Shown here: piece after piece, positions 23,009 to 33,241 of the stretch
Position numbering within the stretch: the stretch's first letter is position 1
Layout of the letters: each line of letters starts with the position of its first letter
Source of the DNA: Ditylenchus dipsaci
Taxonomy: Eukaryota > Nematoda > Chromadorea > Rhabditida > Anguinidae
DNA length: 64,000 nucleotides
Direction of reading: 5' to 3'
NCBI GenBank assembly: GCA_004194705.1
Contig: SADC01001374.1
Location: forward strand, 310,001-374,000
The notes under the pieces: model-generated
Database searches by the model: none
What the model saw: only the letters and a program-made list of their open reading frames with translations
What the model was told of the DNA's origin: nothing
Position numbers and translations under genes: made by a program

Positions 23009-24612
23009 GGCCCTGTTCACCTTTACGGGCATTATTTTGCCTTGGTCCCCCCTGTTGTTTTTTTTGCATTTTCTCATTTTTTGCCTTGGTCCCCCCTGTG
23101 GTTTTTTTGCAGAGTTCGCATATTTGTTACATCGTCTATATTATTTTTTAGTGCCTTTGACGGTCAATGCCACGCTCAAAAATTTTCTCTTCTGTGGAAT
23201 TTCCGAATGTTGTTTCTCTCCGGCTGAAGGAAATATTTCTCTATAGTAGCGAGCAGTCCCTGAAGTTCTTCGTAGGTTGCAATCTTATCAATAATGAAGC
23301 CTTCTGCAACAATTGTGAAAAGCCAATGTTAATCGAACTGAGAGCAGACATAATCGACAACATTCAGGTATCTTGTATTTTTATTTCATTGCATGTTTTT
23401 CCTCGTTTAGTGGCGCTGTATCCAAAAGCAGAAGCTTTGCTCGCGGAAGACAATACGAAAAGGTTCTTTTTTCGAGCGTTCTCATCTACGTTTGCAACAG
23501 TGGTTGATCATCTTCTATATGTGGGCTAACGATTATTCAAATAAGCAAATTTCGAAAGAAACTGGATTGAGTACACAGCACACTTGTGATTGGCTGAACT
23601 TATGCAGGGAGATTTGTCAGAACTATGTTTTGATTTTAAGTTCTTTCGCACAAAGTATTTTTGCATTATGATAGATGAATGTTCAGCTATTGTCATAATC
23701 AACCGAAGCTAGGAGGACCTGGAAGCTACATAGAAATAGATGAGTCTTCCATCTGCAAGAGAAAGTATAGCCGTGGTCGATACAGAAGGGGTTCAAGTCA
23801 GTGGGTGTTTGGTGGCGTGGAACGTGGAGTTGGTAAGGATTCAAAAATACCGTTAACTAATCTTGTCATCATAAATAATTTAGGTGGTTTGGCATTTGCT
23901 GTTAGGGTCAAGGATCGAATGAAAAAAAACTCTTCTTCGTTTGATAAAGAATCATATTCGATCAGGTACTGCAACATTTTTAGAAATTGATGCATTTTAA
24001 TGGTGGACAGTTCAGAAACGACAATAATCAGTGATGAATGGCCGGCATATCGAAGGTTAGGAAATAAAATAGGACGATATGTTGGATACAAGCACCTGAC
24101 AATCTGCCATAAAAATCAATTCGTTAGGTATGTCATGTGATTTTGAAGTTGCTTTCTACAGTAGAGTAATTTCATTCCTATTTTAGGACTATTATAGAGG
24201 AAGGTATTCCATTTAAAGTCCATACCAATAAGTGCGAAGGACAATGAGCACACATGAAGCACAAAGTAAAACGACTCTATGGAACTAGCGATTTGCTCGT
24301 GGCATCCTACGTGCAAGAAGCCGTTTTCCGTCAGAATTGTCGTGCAAGAAAATGAGATTTCTTGACTAAATTCTTAGCGCAAATATCGTTGGTTTATCAG
24401 TTTTGATTATTTCATGTATTTCCTGTATCGAATGTGAAATTTGAGTTTATTGTAATTGTATTGATAATAAATAAATAATCATTAAAGCAAAGAGAGATTA
24501 AAAATTTTCTGCAAAAAACAACAGGGGGACCAAGGCAAAAAATGAGAAAATGCAAAAAAAAACAACAGGGGGGACCAAGGCAAAATAAAGCCCCGTAAAG
24601 GTGAATAGGGCC
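23009..24612 (+). mobile_element. Merlin transposon with both inverted ends (transposase dead)
   Basis: 1.6 kb element with about 95-base inverted repeats: the left begins GGCCCTGTTCACCTTTACGG, the right ends CGTAAAGGTGAATAGGGCC, both containing GCCTTGGTCCCCC...TGTTGTTTTTT. The transposase (from 23167, introns near 23367-23409, 23835-23883 and 23965-24013) has the IS1595/ISXO2-type DDE fold seen in Merlin: IEIDES, SDEWPAY and CEGQ. It is broken by TGA at 24245-24247 (shared with the copy ending at 18484), a frameshift at the A run near 23922-23929, and a second TGA (24353-24355) absent from the other copy. Flanks show no clear 8-base duplication. Confidence 0.9.
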
Positions 24613-25752
24613 ATTTTAAATTAACCGGAATTTCTTGTGTTCGAGGTAAAAATTTAAACTAATCCTAACAAACTTTTTATTCTCTAATGAAATTTTCCCA
24701 ACGATTAACAGAATGTATCTAATACAGTCAAACCTCGATTTAGTTAGTTACTTTACACATGATCAGTTAGTGCTATAGTTAGTTACTTTAGTTAGTTCCT
24801 TGTCATATTTTTTTGTCACTAATGCTGCTCAAACCAAATTTAAATGTTTATGCATGTTCTTTTCTCCATCAGACAAAGTTAATACTCTCGCATGGCAATT
24901 AGTACCACACCATGATATGGGTCATCTCTAAAAAATAAAAAGTAGACATCCTATATCAGGCTCTGTTCCAAGAGCATGGTCACGAGAATAGAGCAAATGA
25001 AAAAAAGGAGTCTAGCGAATATATAAAAACAGAGAGCCGGCTGGTCTTTGCCCAGTGAAAAGGGAGAAGTTAGGAGGAAGACAACCCTGTGCTCTCTAGC
25101 CTTTATTATTAGTGGTTGTTGTGTGATAAGGCTGTGTGTGCAGGCAGACAACCAGGTTTGTGGTGAACGCAAGAAATTTCTATTTTTCGGCTGACTGCTG
25201 AGTGTTTGTACTTTTTATTTCCTTTTCTTTCAGTCCAATTTTTGTTTTAATTAGGCATTTTATGAGCGGATATTTCATGGATTATTTATTAGATTTGATA
25301 GTCTTGTGGATTGCTAGTTTGACTTTTTGTGTGTGTATTAATGATCATAACATCCGAATGACAGATCAATTGTGCCAAAGGTTCGAAGAAATAATAGTTT
25401 GTAGTATGATTTTTGTGGTTGCTTCGGTTAATTCTCGGAGATCGTTTTTTATAGATTGGTTTATTAAGGAGATGGGGACCTTTATGGCTGCTTTTTGACA
25501 TTGCTTTCTATCTTTATTATCTATGTAAGGTCTATTTCTCTCAATATTTCTGTAACCTTATCTCAAACCTTTGAATTCCTGACAGCCTTTTGGAGGTAGT
25601 GAAAAAGGTAAAAAGTATGATAGAAATAAATGTCAAAAATTAGCCGTAAATATCCCCGTTTCTGTGGAAGTTTTCAAAAGGTATAATTAAATATTTTTTC
25701 GCCTTTTGTGTTTGACTGTATGTACTGCGCCTCTATTTTTAGAACATTTTTC

Positions 25753-25976
25753 GGCTCTAATGGAGAATCCGACGCAAATTTCTTCTTGGCCCCTGCTGAT
25801 TTTTAATGTTACCATTGCGATTAAGTTGATCGTGGTGGTTAAGATGATTATGGTTGACATGATATCCTCAATCACCATGATCACATTAAAAAACATCAGA
25901 AGGGACCGATGCAAAATACGGAAAAAATCATTAGGGAGACCAAGGCAAAATTTGCACCGGATTCTCCATTAGCGCC
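25753..25976. mobile_element. Merlin-like MITE with 8-base target duplication
   Basis: Ends are GGCTCTAATGGAGAATCC and, inverted at the right, GGCGCTAATGGAGAATCC. CATTTTTC flanks it on both sides. Subterminal motifs CTTGGCCCCTGCTGATTTTT and GGGAGACCAAGGCAAAATTT match the Merlin subterminal motif. Non-coding. Confidence 0.82.
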
Positions 25977-26821
25977 CATTTTTCTCAAATATTATTCAAT
26001 TCTGATATTGATGTTTTTAGTGCAACATTTGATTATTCACAATTTACGTTTATTTTGATTCAATATAGAAACCTAAAATCTTAGCTTAAAAATTTTGGTT
26101 CCCTTCTCCGTCTTTGCTGTGACGCTTTAGATCTGGCCTCAGATATTTTATCCTTGAACCGGATTACCGACAAAATATTACTCCATCTTGCATTTAATTT
26201 AGGGTTCTTCTTGTTTTTTATATGAATTACCCGCCTTACGTAGGTGACCATGAGTTGTTGATGAGTAATAATCTATCACTTGCCCATACAATTTCTATCC
26301 TATAGTTTGTACTACTTAGCCAATCGATATGTGTTTCCGAAATGTAACGGCCTCATATTTTTTCTCAGAGTGTTATCCCCAGACCCATTTGGGAAGAGCA
26401 AAGTTTGTGTCAATTACCCCTTCCTAAATGAAAGTTGATTGGGAGAGGTAAACAATTTATTTTTTCTTTCGGCTCCTATCACCAGTCAAATAAAGTCTTT
26501 GAAGTTTGATGGAATAGTTTCTAGGATGTATGTTGAGTATTATCTGCCTATTTGTGTTTTTTATTTTACTTTTGATACAAATGCTGGCCCTATGTGACAA
26601 TGGGGGTGGGGGTTGCCTTGGTCCTACTGTTGTTTTTTGTGATTTTCAGGCCTTAAGCTTAGGGAAGAGTAGGCCATCGTATTTTAAGACGGACTCTAAC
26701 ATATCTCAGACTTATGTTTAAATTCATGCCAATAAATGCTGGCCAACCCTTGCCTAAGCCCGAAAAATCACAATAAAAAAAACAACAGGGGGACCCCAAC
26801 AGGGACCCCCTCCCCACGCGT

Positions 26822-26940
26822 GGATTTTATCAACCGCCACATCAACCATCCACCGGTTAATTGATTTCCGGTTGATCAACCGGTAGCCCACCGGCGAATC
26901 AACCGGTTGATAACTCCGGTTGATTCAACAAGACTGTCCA
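26822..26940. repeat. Array of CCGGTTGATCAACCGG palindromes
   Basis: At least five imperfect copies of AACCGGTTGATCAACCGG-like units in about 120 bases, each a palindrome. It resembles the subterminal arrays of the two hAT elements further right, so it may be one arm of a lost hAT element. Confidence 0.6.
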
Positions 26941-27483
26941 CCGCCCATTGTCAAATAGGGCCCAAATCTTAGAAGCTTAGAAGCGAGTAAATATTTCTAA
27001 GCTATGATCAGCCTTTTCTAAAATAAGGAGTAGTAGTAGTACTATATGAAGTGTCTGCCCCAACTTGTTTACGTATCATTATCGAGTTGTGGAATTTTAT
27101 TATCATACACTTTTTTCTTAGCTCTTTTGCTTTTTACTAGAAAATTTTTATGACAACTTTAAAGAGTTTAAAAAACACTTACAGTCGACTATCGATCTAG
27201 TATATATCTAGTCCCAATTTATTTGGCGCAGTCTCACAAATTTTCAGTAAAATGATCATTCGATTGAGTATACCACGGGGAAGAGTTAAAGATTTTCGCT
27301 GTTTTTAGCTGAGATGTACCGTTTCTTTTGCTGTTTTACAGCACAAGTTTCGAACAATCCCCAGGGTGTTCACAAAATCAAAAAATAGTCAACTATATCA
27401 TTCTTAAATCCCCTGATAATGTAGCGATGTTTGCGATCAACTAAAAAATAACAAATCTTTGACTGTTTGCAGATGCTTATGAC

Positions 27484-28366
27484 CATAGTGACCGCACTTC
27501 TTGAAATTCGGACGGCGTCCCGTCCCCGTCCTGGACGTCTTTGACCGGCCGTCCAACCGGCCGTCCGAAATTATTTTTCTTACGGCCGGCCGTCCAATAT
27601 TTTGCTGTCTTGCTAAAAATTTCGACAGCCTAATCAGTGAAAAAAGTTTTGTGACAAATTTTTCACTTAAAAAGTTGACCTTTATTGAAAAATTTAGCAA
27701 ATTGAAAAATATATTTCGAGATATATGTCAGAAGTAACCGAACCTTTATCAGTTCTTCATTAACACCCACTCTTCTTCCTTCCGGATGCATTGTCATTAT
27801 GGAAAAGATTCTTTCAGCAGCGTCAGACGAAGCCGGAATTATAAAAATATCGATCGCTAACTTTTTAGCGGCCCATTTGGCAGATTTTTTTTGTTGTTAC
27901 AAAAAAAAGTTAGTGTCTTTACCTCGTTTTTCCAAAACGTCGCCGCTTTTCTGTTACCAGCCTCTCGAACGCAGCGATGCAATACATCTTCTACCAGGTC
28001 ATTGGTAGATTCGGATCTCGAAGGGACATGATCTGTCCCTAAGCCGAATGGTGATGTGATTTCTGTTAGGGCAAGCGTATCCCAAAATTTATGATTCTCC
28101 GAGCCGAGTTTTGGTGGAATGCTATTTTTCAAAACTTTTGTTAAAATAAAAATTACGAGTCCAAAATTTTTTCGGTCCAGTGAAGGACGGTGTCAGACGG
28201 ACCGGCCGTCGGCCGTCCCGTCCGAGTTTGTCGTTGCCGGCCGTCTGCCGTCTTGGACGTTTTTAGCCGGCCGTTTGGACGGCCCGCCAAGCCGTCCGAC
28301 CGTCTGGTTTTTCGGCGCCATCCGGACGAGGACGGCATGGGCCCGGCCGGACGGGCGGTCACTATG
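27484..28366 (-). mobile_element. hAT transposon remnant with C-terminal transposase fragment
   Basis: Ends CATAGTGACCGC and GCGGTCACTATG are flanked by the 8-base duplication CTTATGAC (27476-27483 and 28367-28374). Both subterminal regions are unusually GC-rich arrays of GGCCGTCC / GGACGG units (27510-27600 and 28185-28350). On the minus strand the centre encodes a hAT dimerisation domain: WAAKKLAIDIFIIPASSDAAERIFS then a tail with ELIKVRLLL (27720-27890), preceded by a segment reading GNRKAATFWKNE (27920-28130). The catalytic part is missing, so the element is a deletion derivative. Confidence 0.88.
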
Positions 28367-29457
28367 CTTATGACCTAGGGTACCTAAATCAAAAATTCTA
28401 AATAAAGCACATTCAGCAAAAAAAAATTGGTCATTTTTCGTCAAAAAGTGCCATTTTAAGCAATGCTTATTGAATTCTTTTTTTTTTCAAAAATTCAAAA
28501 GCGATTGGTCTCAGATTCAAGTGAGCGTGCGTGGGGGGAGGGGGGGGGGTTGTTCTCAGGTTCAGTTTAGCCCTCAAATCTTGAGATAAAATACATTTAC
28601 GTGCCCTGTTCTGACACATACATGACCTGATAAAAGTCCAAAATACATCAGGTAACTGGAAACATTGAGTTTAGTGTATTTTTATCTGGCGACATTTGTT
28701 CATTTGTGCTTTGATCCTTTGCCAATCCAAACAAATTTTTTTGCTTTTGGCCGGATACTTTATTGATGGCGTCCAAAACCCTTGTTTCACAACATAACTA
28801 CTTTCTAGATAGAGCGATCATTTTCTGGGAAACTTGTTTGACCCCTCGGCAACAAACAGGGATACCCCTGTTAATAATGGTGACTAATCCGCTCATTTGT
28901 TTTTTTATCTCTTTATAGAAGGCCAAACGGATGAAAAAACATCTAAGCGGCTGGCAAAACTTCCGCTCTTATTTATTGACTTATTTTCTCTGTGAACAAC
29001 CAGCCAGTCCTGTTCATTTGATTCATCGATTCGCGAATCAATTAAAATTGCGCGCCAACGTCATGAATCAATCAACTCGCGCAAATTTTTTGATATGAAT
29101 CGATTAAATCGATTCGCGAGACAAAAAAAAGACGCGCGAATCGAATCAATCGATTCGCGACTTATCGATTCGCCAAATTTCGCGAATCAATCGATTCGCG
29201 AATCGATTTGAACGATTCAATTAATTCACGAATCGATTGATTCGCGAGTTATCGATTCGCTATGTTTCGCGAATCAATCGATTCGCGATTTTTCGACTCA
29301 TTAGCTCTTGCGAATCGATTCTTCTTTTAATTATCTGTATAATTATCATTTCTTATTTCGTTTCTTCATGCCTCGTAGATCTCTAAACCACCCTTAATAG
29401 TCTTGAACGATTAAAATCGTGCCGGGTTTAGCTGGGTGTAAATGAATAAGAATGACT

Positions 29458-29715
29458 GAGAGGTCGAATTTGGAGTTCTCGGTCTATCCAGCTCCCCAAG
29501 TCTCTACATCGGTGGTTGAGCCCTGAAATTCTGTTAGCATTTGACTGTGTCTTTCTTTTAACTGATCTCGTTTAATTTAGATGTTAACCACTCACACGAC
29601 TCTTGAGAACTCTGATTGTGCTTTCATGGTGGATAATGAGGCTATTTATGACATCTGCCGAAGAAAACTGGGAGTGGACCGTCCATTATACATCAATCGA
29701 AGTCGTCTGATAGCC
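29458..29715 (+). pseudogene. Captured alpha-tubulin gene fragment inside the hAT element
   Basis: Plus strand, two exon pieces. The first (29458-29532) reads NLEFSVYPAPQVSTSVVEP, then a TGA where tubulin has Tyr, then NS. A 48-base intron follows (GTTAGC...TTTAG, 29533-29580). The second (29581-29715) reads [20 protein letters not shown], then IYDICRR and SRLIA, where similarity stops. This is the central alpha-tubulin region. Because the intron is retained, genomic DNA was copied, not mRNA. The flanks belong to the transposon, so the host gene piece was acquired by the element. It cannot encode tubulin. Confidence 0.9.
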
Positions 29716-30254
29716 ATTTTGAATCGCTTTCATCCACCTTGATATAGTGATGGTATGGTGATATGGTCTTGACATGGTCTTGATGTACCTCTAATTGTTC
29801 TCAACCCTGTTAACTGGTATTCATCTAACCTCAGTGGTCATGATCCAGCCACAATAGGTATGAACCACGCTTACTATGCTATTTTTAAGATACTCGCACG
29901 GAGGGTCACACTTCGTTTCCTTCATAATAAATTCACAAAAAATTTGTCATTCCAAACCACGCCAAGGATTTTTCAGATCATAACTTTATTAGAAACAACA
30001 TATATGGACAAAAAGGTGAGTCAAGTAAACATCATGTTCAATCAATAACATTTTCTTCTGTCACAATATATTTCTGGTTGAAAGACATTGATTTGTTGGC
30101 CTCAGATCACTCCCATAAAAGCTGAATATAGGCGTAGATTGCTTGGTTCCTGATACTATGGACTTCGGAGATTGTTCTATTTCATCCTCTAGAGAGATAC
30201 TCAGGTTAATGGCCTAAACAAGAATATGCTATGAAAAATGTTGCTCTAAATTTT

Positions 30255-31450
30255 TTATACCATTGATTTGATTGCGGATTTCGCAGCATTTCTATACGGC
30301 ACAACGACATCCATGCAAACCACAGAGGGATCCAGAAAAGTAGAAGCCAGATAAATCGGATCACTACTATCAAGAACATGTTTAAACCGTTTCAAAAGAC
30401 GTTCATTTAGACTGCAGCAGATTGCTTTTTGTCCCACATGATCCTATAAAATTTATGTGTAGTCAATGAGACAAATTGGACCATATAGTGAAACCTTGAG
30501 AAATTTGGAGAGACATAAAATTCCAGGAAGCAGAAGAGATATCGTTGGCTTTGTATCCTGTTTGTACCCCTTTGTATCCGAGGATCCTGATTAGCACTGA
30601 GGAAGGGGTCCCTTAATATTGTTGACTTTCACGACATGAATTTTTTGGAAAAACTAACTGTATAGCGGCCTTCATGTTAGACGCCCCATCAGTAACAAAT
30701 TTAAGAGGAACTTTTTTGACATTTGCTTCATCTAAGGACTTTTGTATAAGGCGAGCGATATTCGGTCCTTAATTAGACATAGTTAATTTAATTCAGTTAT
30801 TTTCACCGTTTTAACCTGTATGCCGATCCTCTATTAAGACCAAATCTAGGGCCACAGTTTCAAAGGTTTTTGACGCCGGATTCCAAAAGTGGGCAGCAAT
30901 GCCTGAACATACAGAATAAAAAAAGGATGAAAAGCACAATAACAAGCCTAACGTTACCTAAGAAACAATGTTTCATATCCCTAGTAGTAGCGATATCAGC
31001 CGAAATAGAGACGCTTGCAGGTGAGTCACAGATAGTTTTGTAAACCTTGGCCATCAATGTAGAGAACTCCTTTGAAATATCATTCGATAAAGCTCGACGT
31101 GTAGGAGGAATGAAACCAGGCACGAGAGACAGAAGTGACTAAAAGCGCTTTGAAGAATAGATCGAACTACAAAGAATACAATATAATCTACTTTTAGGTA
31201 TTTATTCTCGACATGAGAAACGGGCATTGATGTTGTTGAAGCGTACCAAGCCAAGCAATTCGTAGCTGAGCCAACTATTCTTTCCTGGCTGATTGGCATC
31301 AAATTTCTAAAAAAAATTACGTTAAGTGCGCTATCGTAATGTGATATATCGCATAGACATTTGGCAGCAACAAACCGGGCACACTGTGGATGACTCGATT
31401 GAGGGTGAAAGATTAACGCCGCCGAAAGGAAGATAACAAGAAAAATAAAA
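30255..31450 (-). pseudogene. hAT transposase, degenerate
   Basis: Leftward exons in order: a Cys/His-containing segment (FVAAKCLCDISHYDSAL, 31310-31400) and SQERIVGSATNCLAWYAST; LVPGFIPPTRRALSND and SVSISADIATT (30950-31110); IAAHFWNPASKTFETVALDL (30820-30905); LKFVTDGASNMKAAIQL (30670-30780); and FKHVLDSSDPIYLASTFLDP (30255-30437), the order expected of a hAT DDE transposase. An in-frame TAG just before SLLSLVPGF and several frame changes show that it is dead. The C-terminal dimerisation domain is not found before the tubulin insert. Confidence 0.85.
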
Positions 31451-31714
31451 CATATAATTTGAAAGAGAATCGATTCGCAAGAGCTAATGAGTCGAAAAAT
31501 CGCGGATCGATTGATTCGCGAAACATAGCGAATCGATAACTCGCGAATCAATTGATTCGATTCGCGCGTCTTTTTTTTGTCTCACGAATCGATTTAATCG
31601 ATTCGCGGAAAATCGATTCGTGAAAATTGTGCGAATCGATCGATTCGCGCAATTTCGATTCAAATTTTCTGGCGAATCGATTCACTGAATCAAATGAACA
31701 GGACTGCAACCAGC

Positions 31715-33241
31715 CAAATAACTTCATTTTCTACTTGCAAAACTACTAAGCGGATTTCTACATTTCAATTAAAATAAATTGGCTATGGGTAACAGCAAAT
31801 TATTTTTACGTTTTTAAATGTAAAAATAAAAGGCTTGCGTTGCATTAATCACTTTTAGAAGGTGCAAAATTATTTTGAATCTTTTAGCTTGTTTTTGTTT
31901 GGTTAAAATTGAGAAATCGTATAAACATGGGTCATTTGTGTTTTAATCATTGTTTCCTAATTATTGACCGACTGGGTTTGAAGACAAAATAAGTTTTCTT
32001 GAAGATGATTTTTTATCAAACATATCGAAAAAATAAATAAAAAAAGAAAAAAATTGGAAAAAATTGCAGCACAAGATTCAAATAATTTAGCTTAAAATTA
32101 AGAATTTTTTTCAAGTATTGGGCAGTTCAATTTTGAAAACAGCGTCGGAGCCATAGCTGTTGGAAAAACAGCGTCGGCGCCGGAACAACCCTGGTGCTGG
32201 CCCTAACAGCAGAAGTTACAAAAAGTTGAATATTGTAAAAGTACTGAATGTTCTTATTCATGTATATTATATCATGATTTCTGTCAGATTTTCAATAAAT
32301 GAAGCCAGTTAAAAAAACTAATAGATTTTTAATAGATTTGACTCACAATGAAAAGCTACCATGTTTGAAAAAAAGAGTCTGATAAAGTGCACTTACTGTA
32401 TTCTCTTTAATTATAGACCCCTCTCGACTTTTATGGTCTGTATCTCGGAGTAGAGATGACATTTTGCAAATCTGTTTTTCGCGTTTTATAAGCTCCTACG
32501 AGCTCTACCGATTCCACTTTTGAGATCTCGGTTAAGCACCTGAAAATCTCGAGATTGAATTCAAAAAAATTCAGATTTTGGGAAGGTTGAAAAATTATAG
32601 ACCCGCGTCTATAATTCAAGAGAATAGGGTAGTACTTTTTATTCAATATGAATCCGGCCATTAAAATAGAAGACCCTTTAAAGGACCATGCTCACGGTGG
32701 TCCTCCGCCAGTTCAAAACTTTTTCCTAATCATTTAACTTCTGCACAACAAGGTTTCTAACAAAACTTTACCTAAAATTAAATTCTAGGCCTTGTTTTGT
32801 TAGAAACCGAGTTAAAAGATCTAAAGTTCAATGATTAGGCGAAAATTTTTGAATTGGCAGGGGACCACCAGACCACCGTAAGCATAGTCCTTTAATGTAT
32901 TTTTGTGGTTTTATTGATTTTTTCGTTAGTCTTGTAACTTTACTTGCAACTATTCGTCACGAAATCCTTGACAAAATGCGCTCAAAGAATTTGTTAAATA
33001 ACTTTTTCAAACTTTGTCTGCCAATTATTCCTTCATAAAGCAGCCAGCTGAAGGCCACGTGAGCAGCACTTTTCTACTCCCCAACAACCAGCAAATAGCT
33101 TTCACTAAGCTAATCTTTTCTTTATTTCTTGGCTATCCTTTTATTTTACATTTTCTCGCGAATTTAAATAAAACGTGAATGATTGGTCTCTATCATTGCT
33201 CGTTTGTCTGCCAAAAAATATGTATCATTTTCCAGGAGACA
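31715..33241. other. Intergenic upstream of the MSK gene, with MITEs
   Basis: A CCGTATA-family MITE at about 32397-32629 (TATAGACCC motifs near both ends, interior matching 53257-53499) and a TTTAAAGG-type foldback at about 32674-32898 (arms AAAGGACCATGCTCACGGTG). 33150-33236 probably holds 5' UTR or the intron preceding the start exon, since a TTTTCCAG acceptor sits 6 bases before the ATG. Confidence 0.55.

Larger units (their letters stand above)
18491..24612. repeat. Tandem segmental duplication, unit 2 (shortened)
   Basis: Starts at TACAGAAATAGATAC, directly joined to the truncated Merlin tail of unit 1, and follows unit 1 with three large deletions. It also has a 244-base insertion at 21116-21359 that unit 1 lacks. 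The Merlin copy here is complete to its right inverted repeat at 24612. The deletions removed parts of the Aurora gene, so unit 2 is decaying. Confidence 0.9.
24613..27483. other. Intergenic with MITE fragments
   Basis: No supported gene. 24724-24800 starts like a Tigger element (CAGTCAAACCTCGATTTAG). 25010-25040 has a TATATAAAAACAGAGAG sequence that could be a core promoter, but nothing recognisable lies downstream. A Merlin-like MITE is at 25753-25976, a one-ended relative at 26585-26810, and a block of CCGGTTGATCAACCGG-type palindromes at 26822-26940. Confidence 0.45.
29005..31706 (-). mobile_element. hAT transposon (2.7 kb) with long inverted ends
   Basis: Ends CAGTCCTGTTCATTTGATTC and its inverse are flanked by the 8-base duplication CAACCAGC (28997-29004 and 31707-31714). 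The inverted regions extend about 240-330 bases and are arrays of ATCGATTCGCGAATCGATT-like palindromes. The minus strand carries a broken hAT transposase; near the left end the plus strand carries a captured alpha-tubulin fragment (separate entries). The ends and the duplication are intact, so the element moved as a unit including its cargo. Confidence 0.93.

Noticed and set aside
25202..25498. 98-residue hydrophobic open frame after a TATA-like sequence
   Set aside because: No homology recognised, the reverse strand is also open, and the AT-rich composition favours Phe/Leu/Ile codons by chance.
27501..28378. Arg/Pro/Gly-rich open frames on both strands
   Set aside because: They translate the GGCCGTCC subterminal arrays of the hAT remnant.
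29458..29715. A functional alpha-tubulin gene
   Set aside because: Only about 70 codons are present, with an internal TGA and an abrupt end of similarity after RLIA, all within a transposon.
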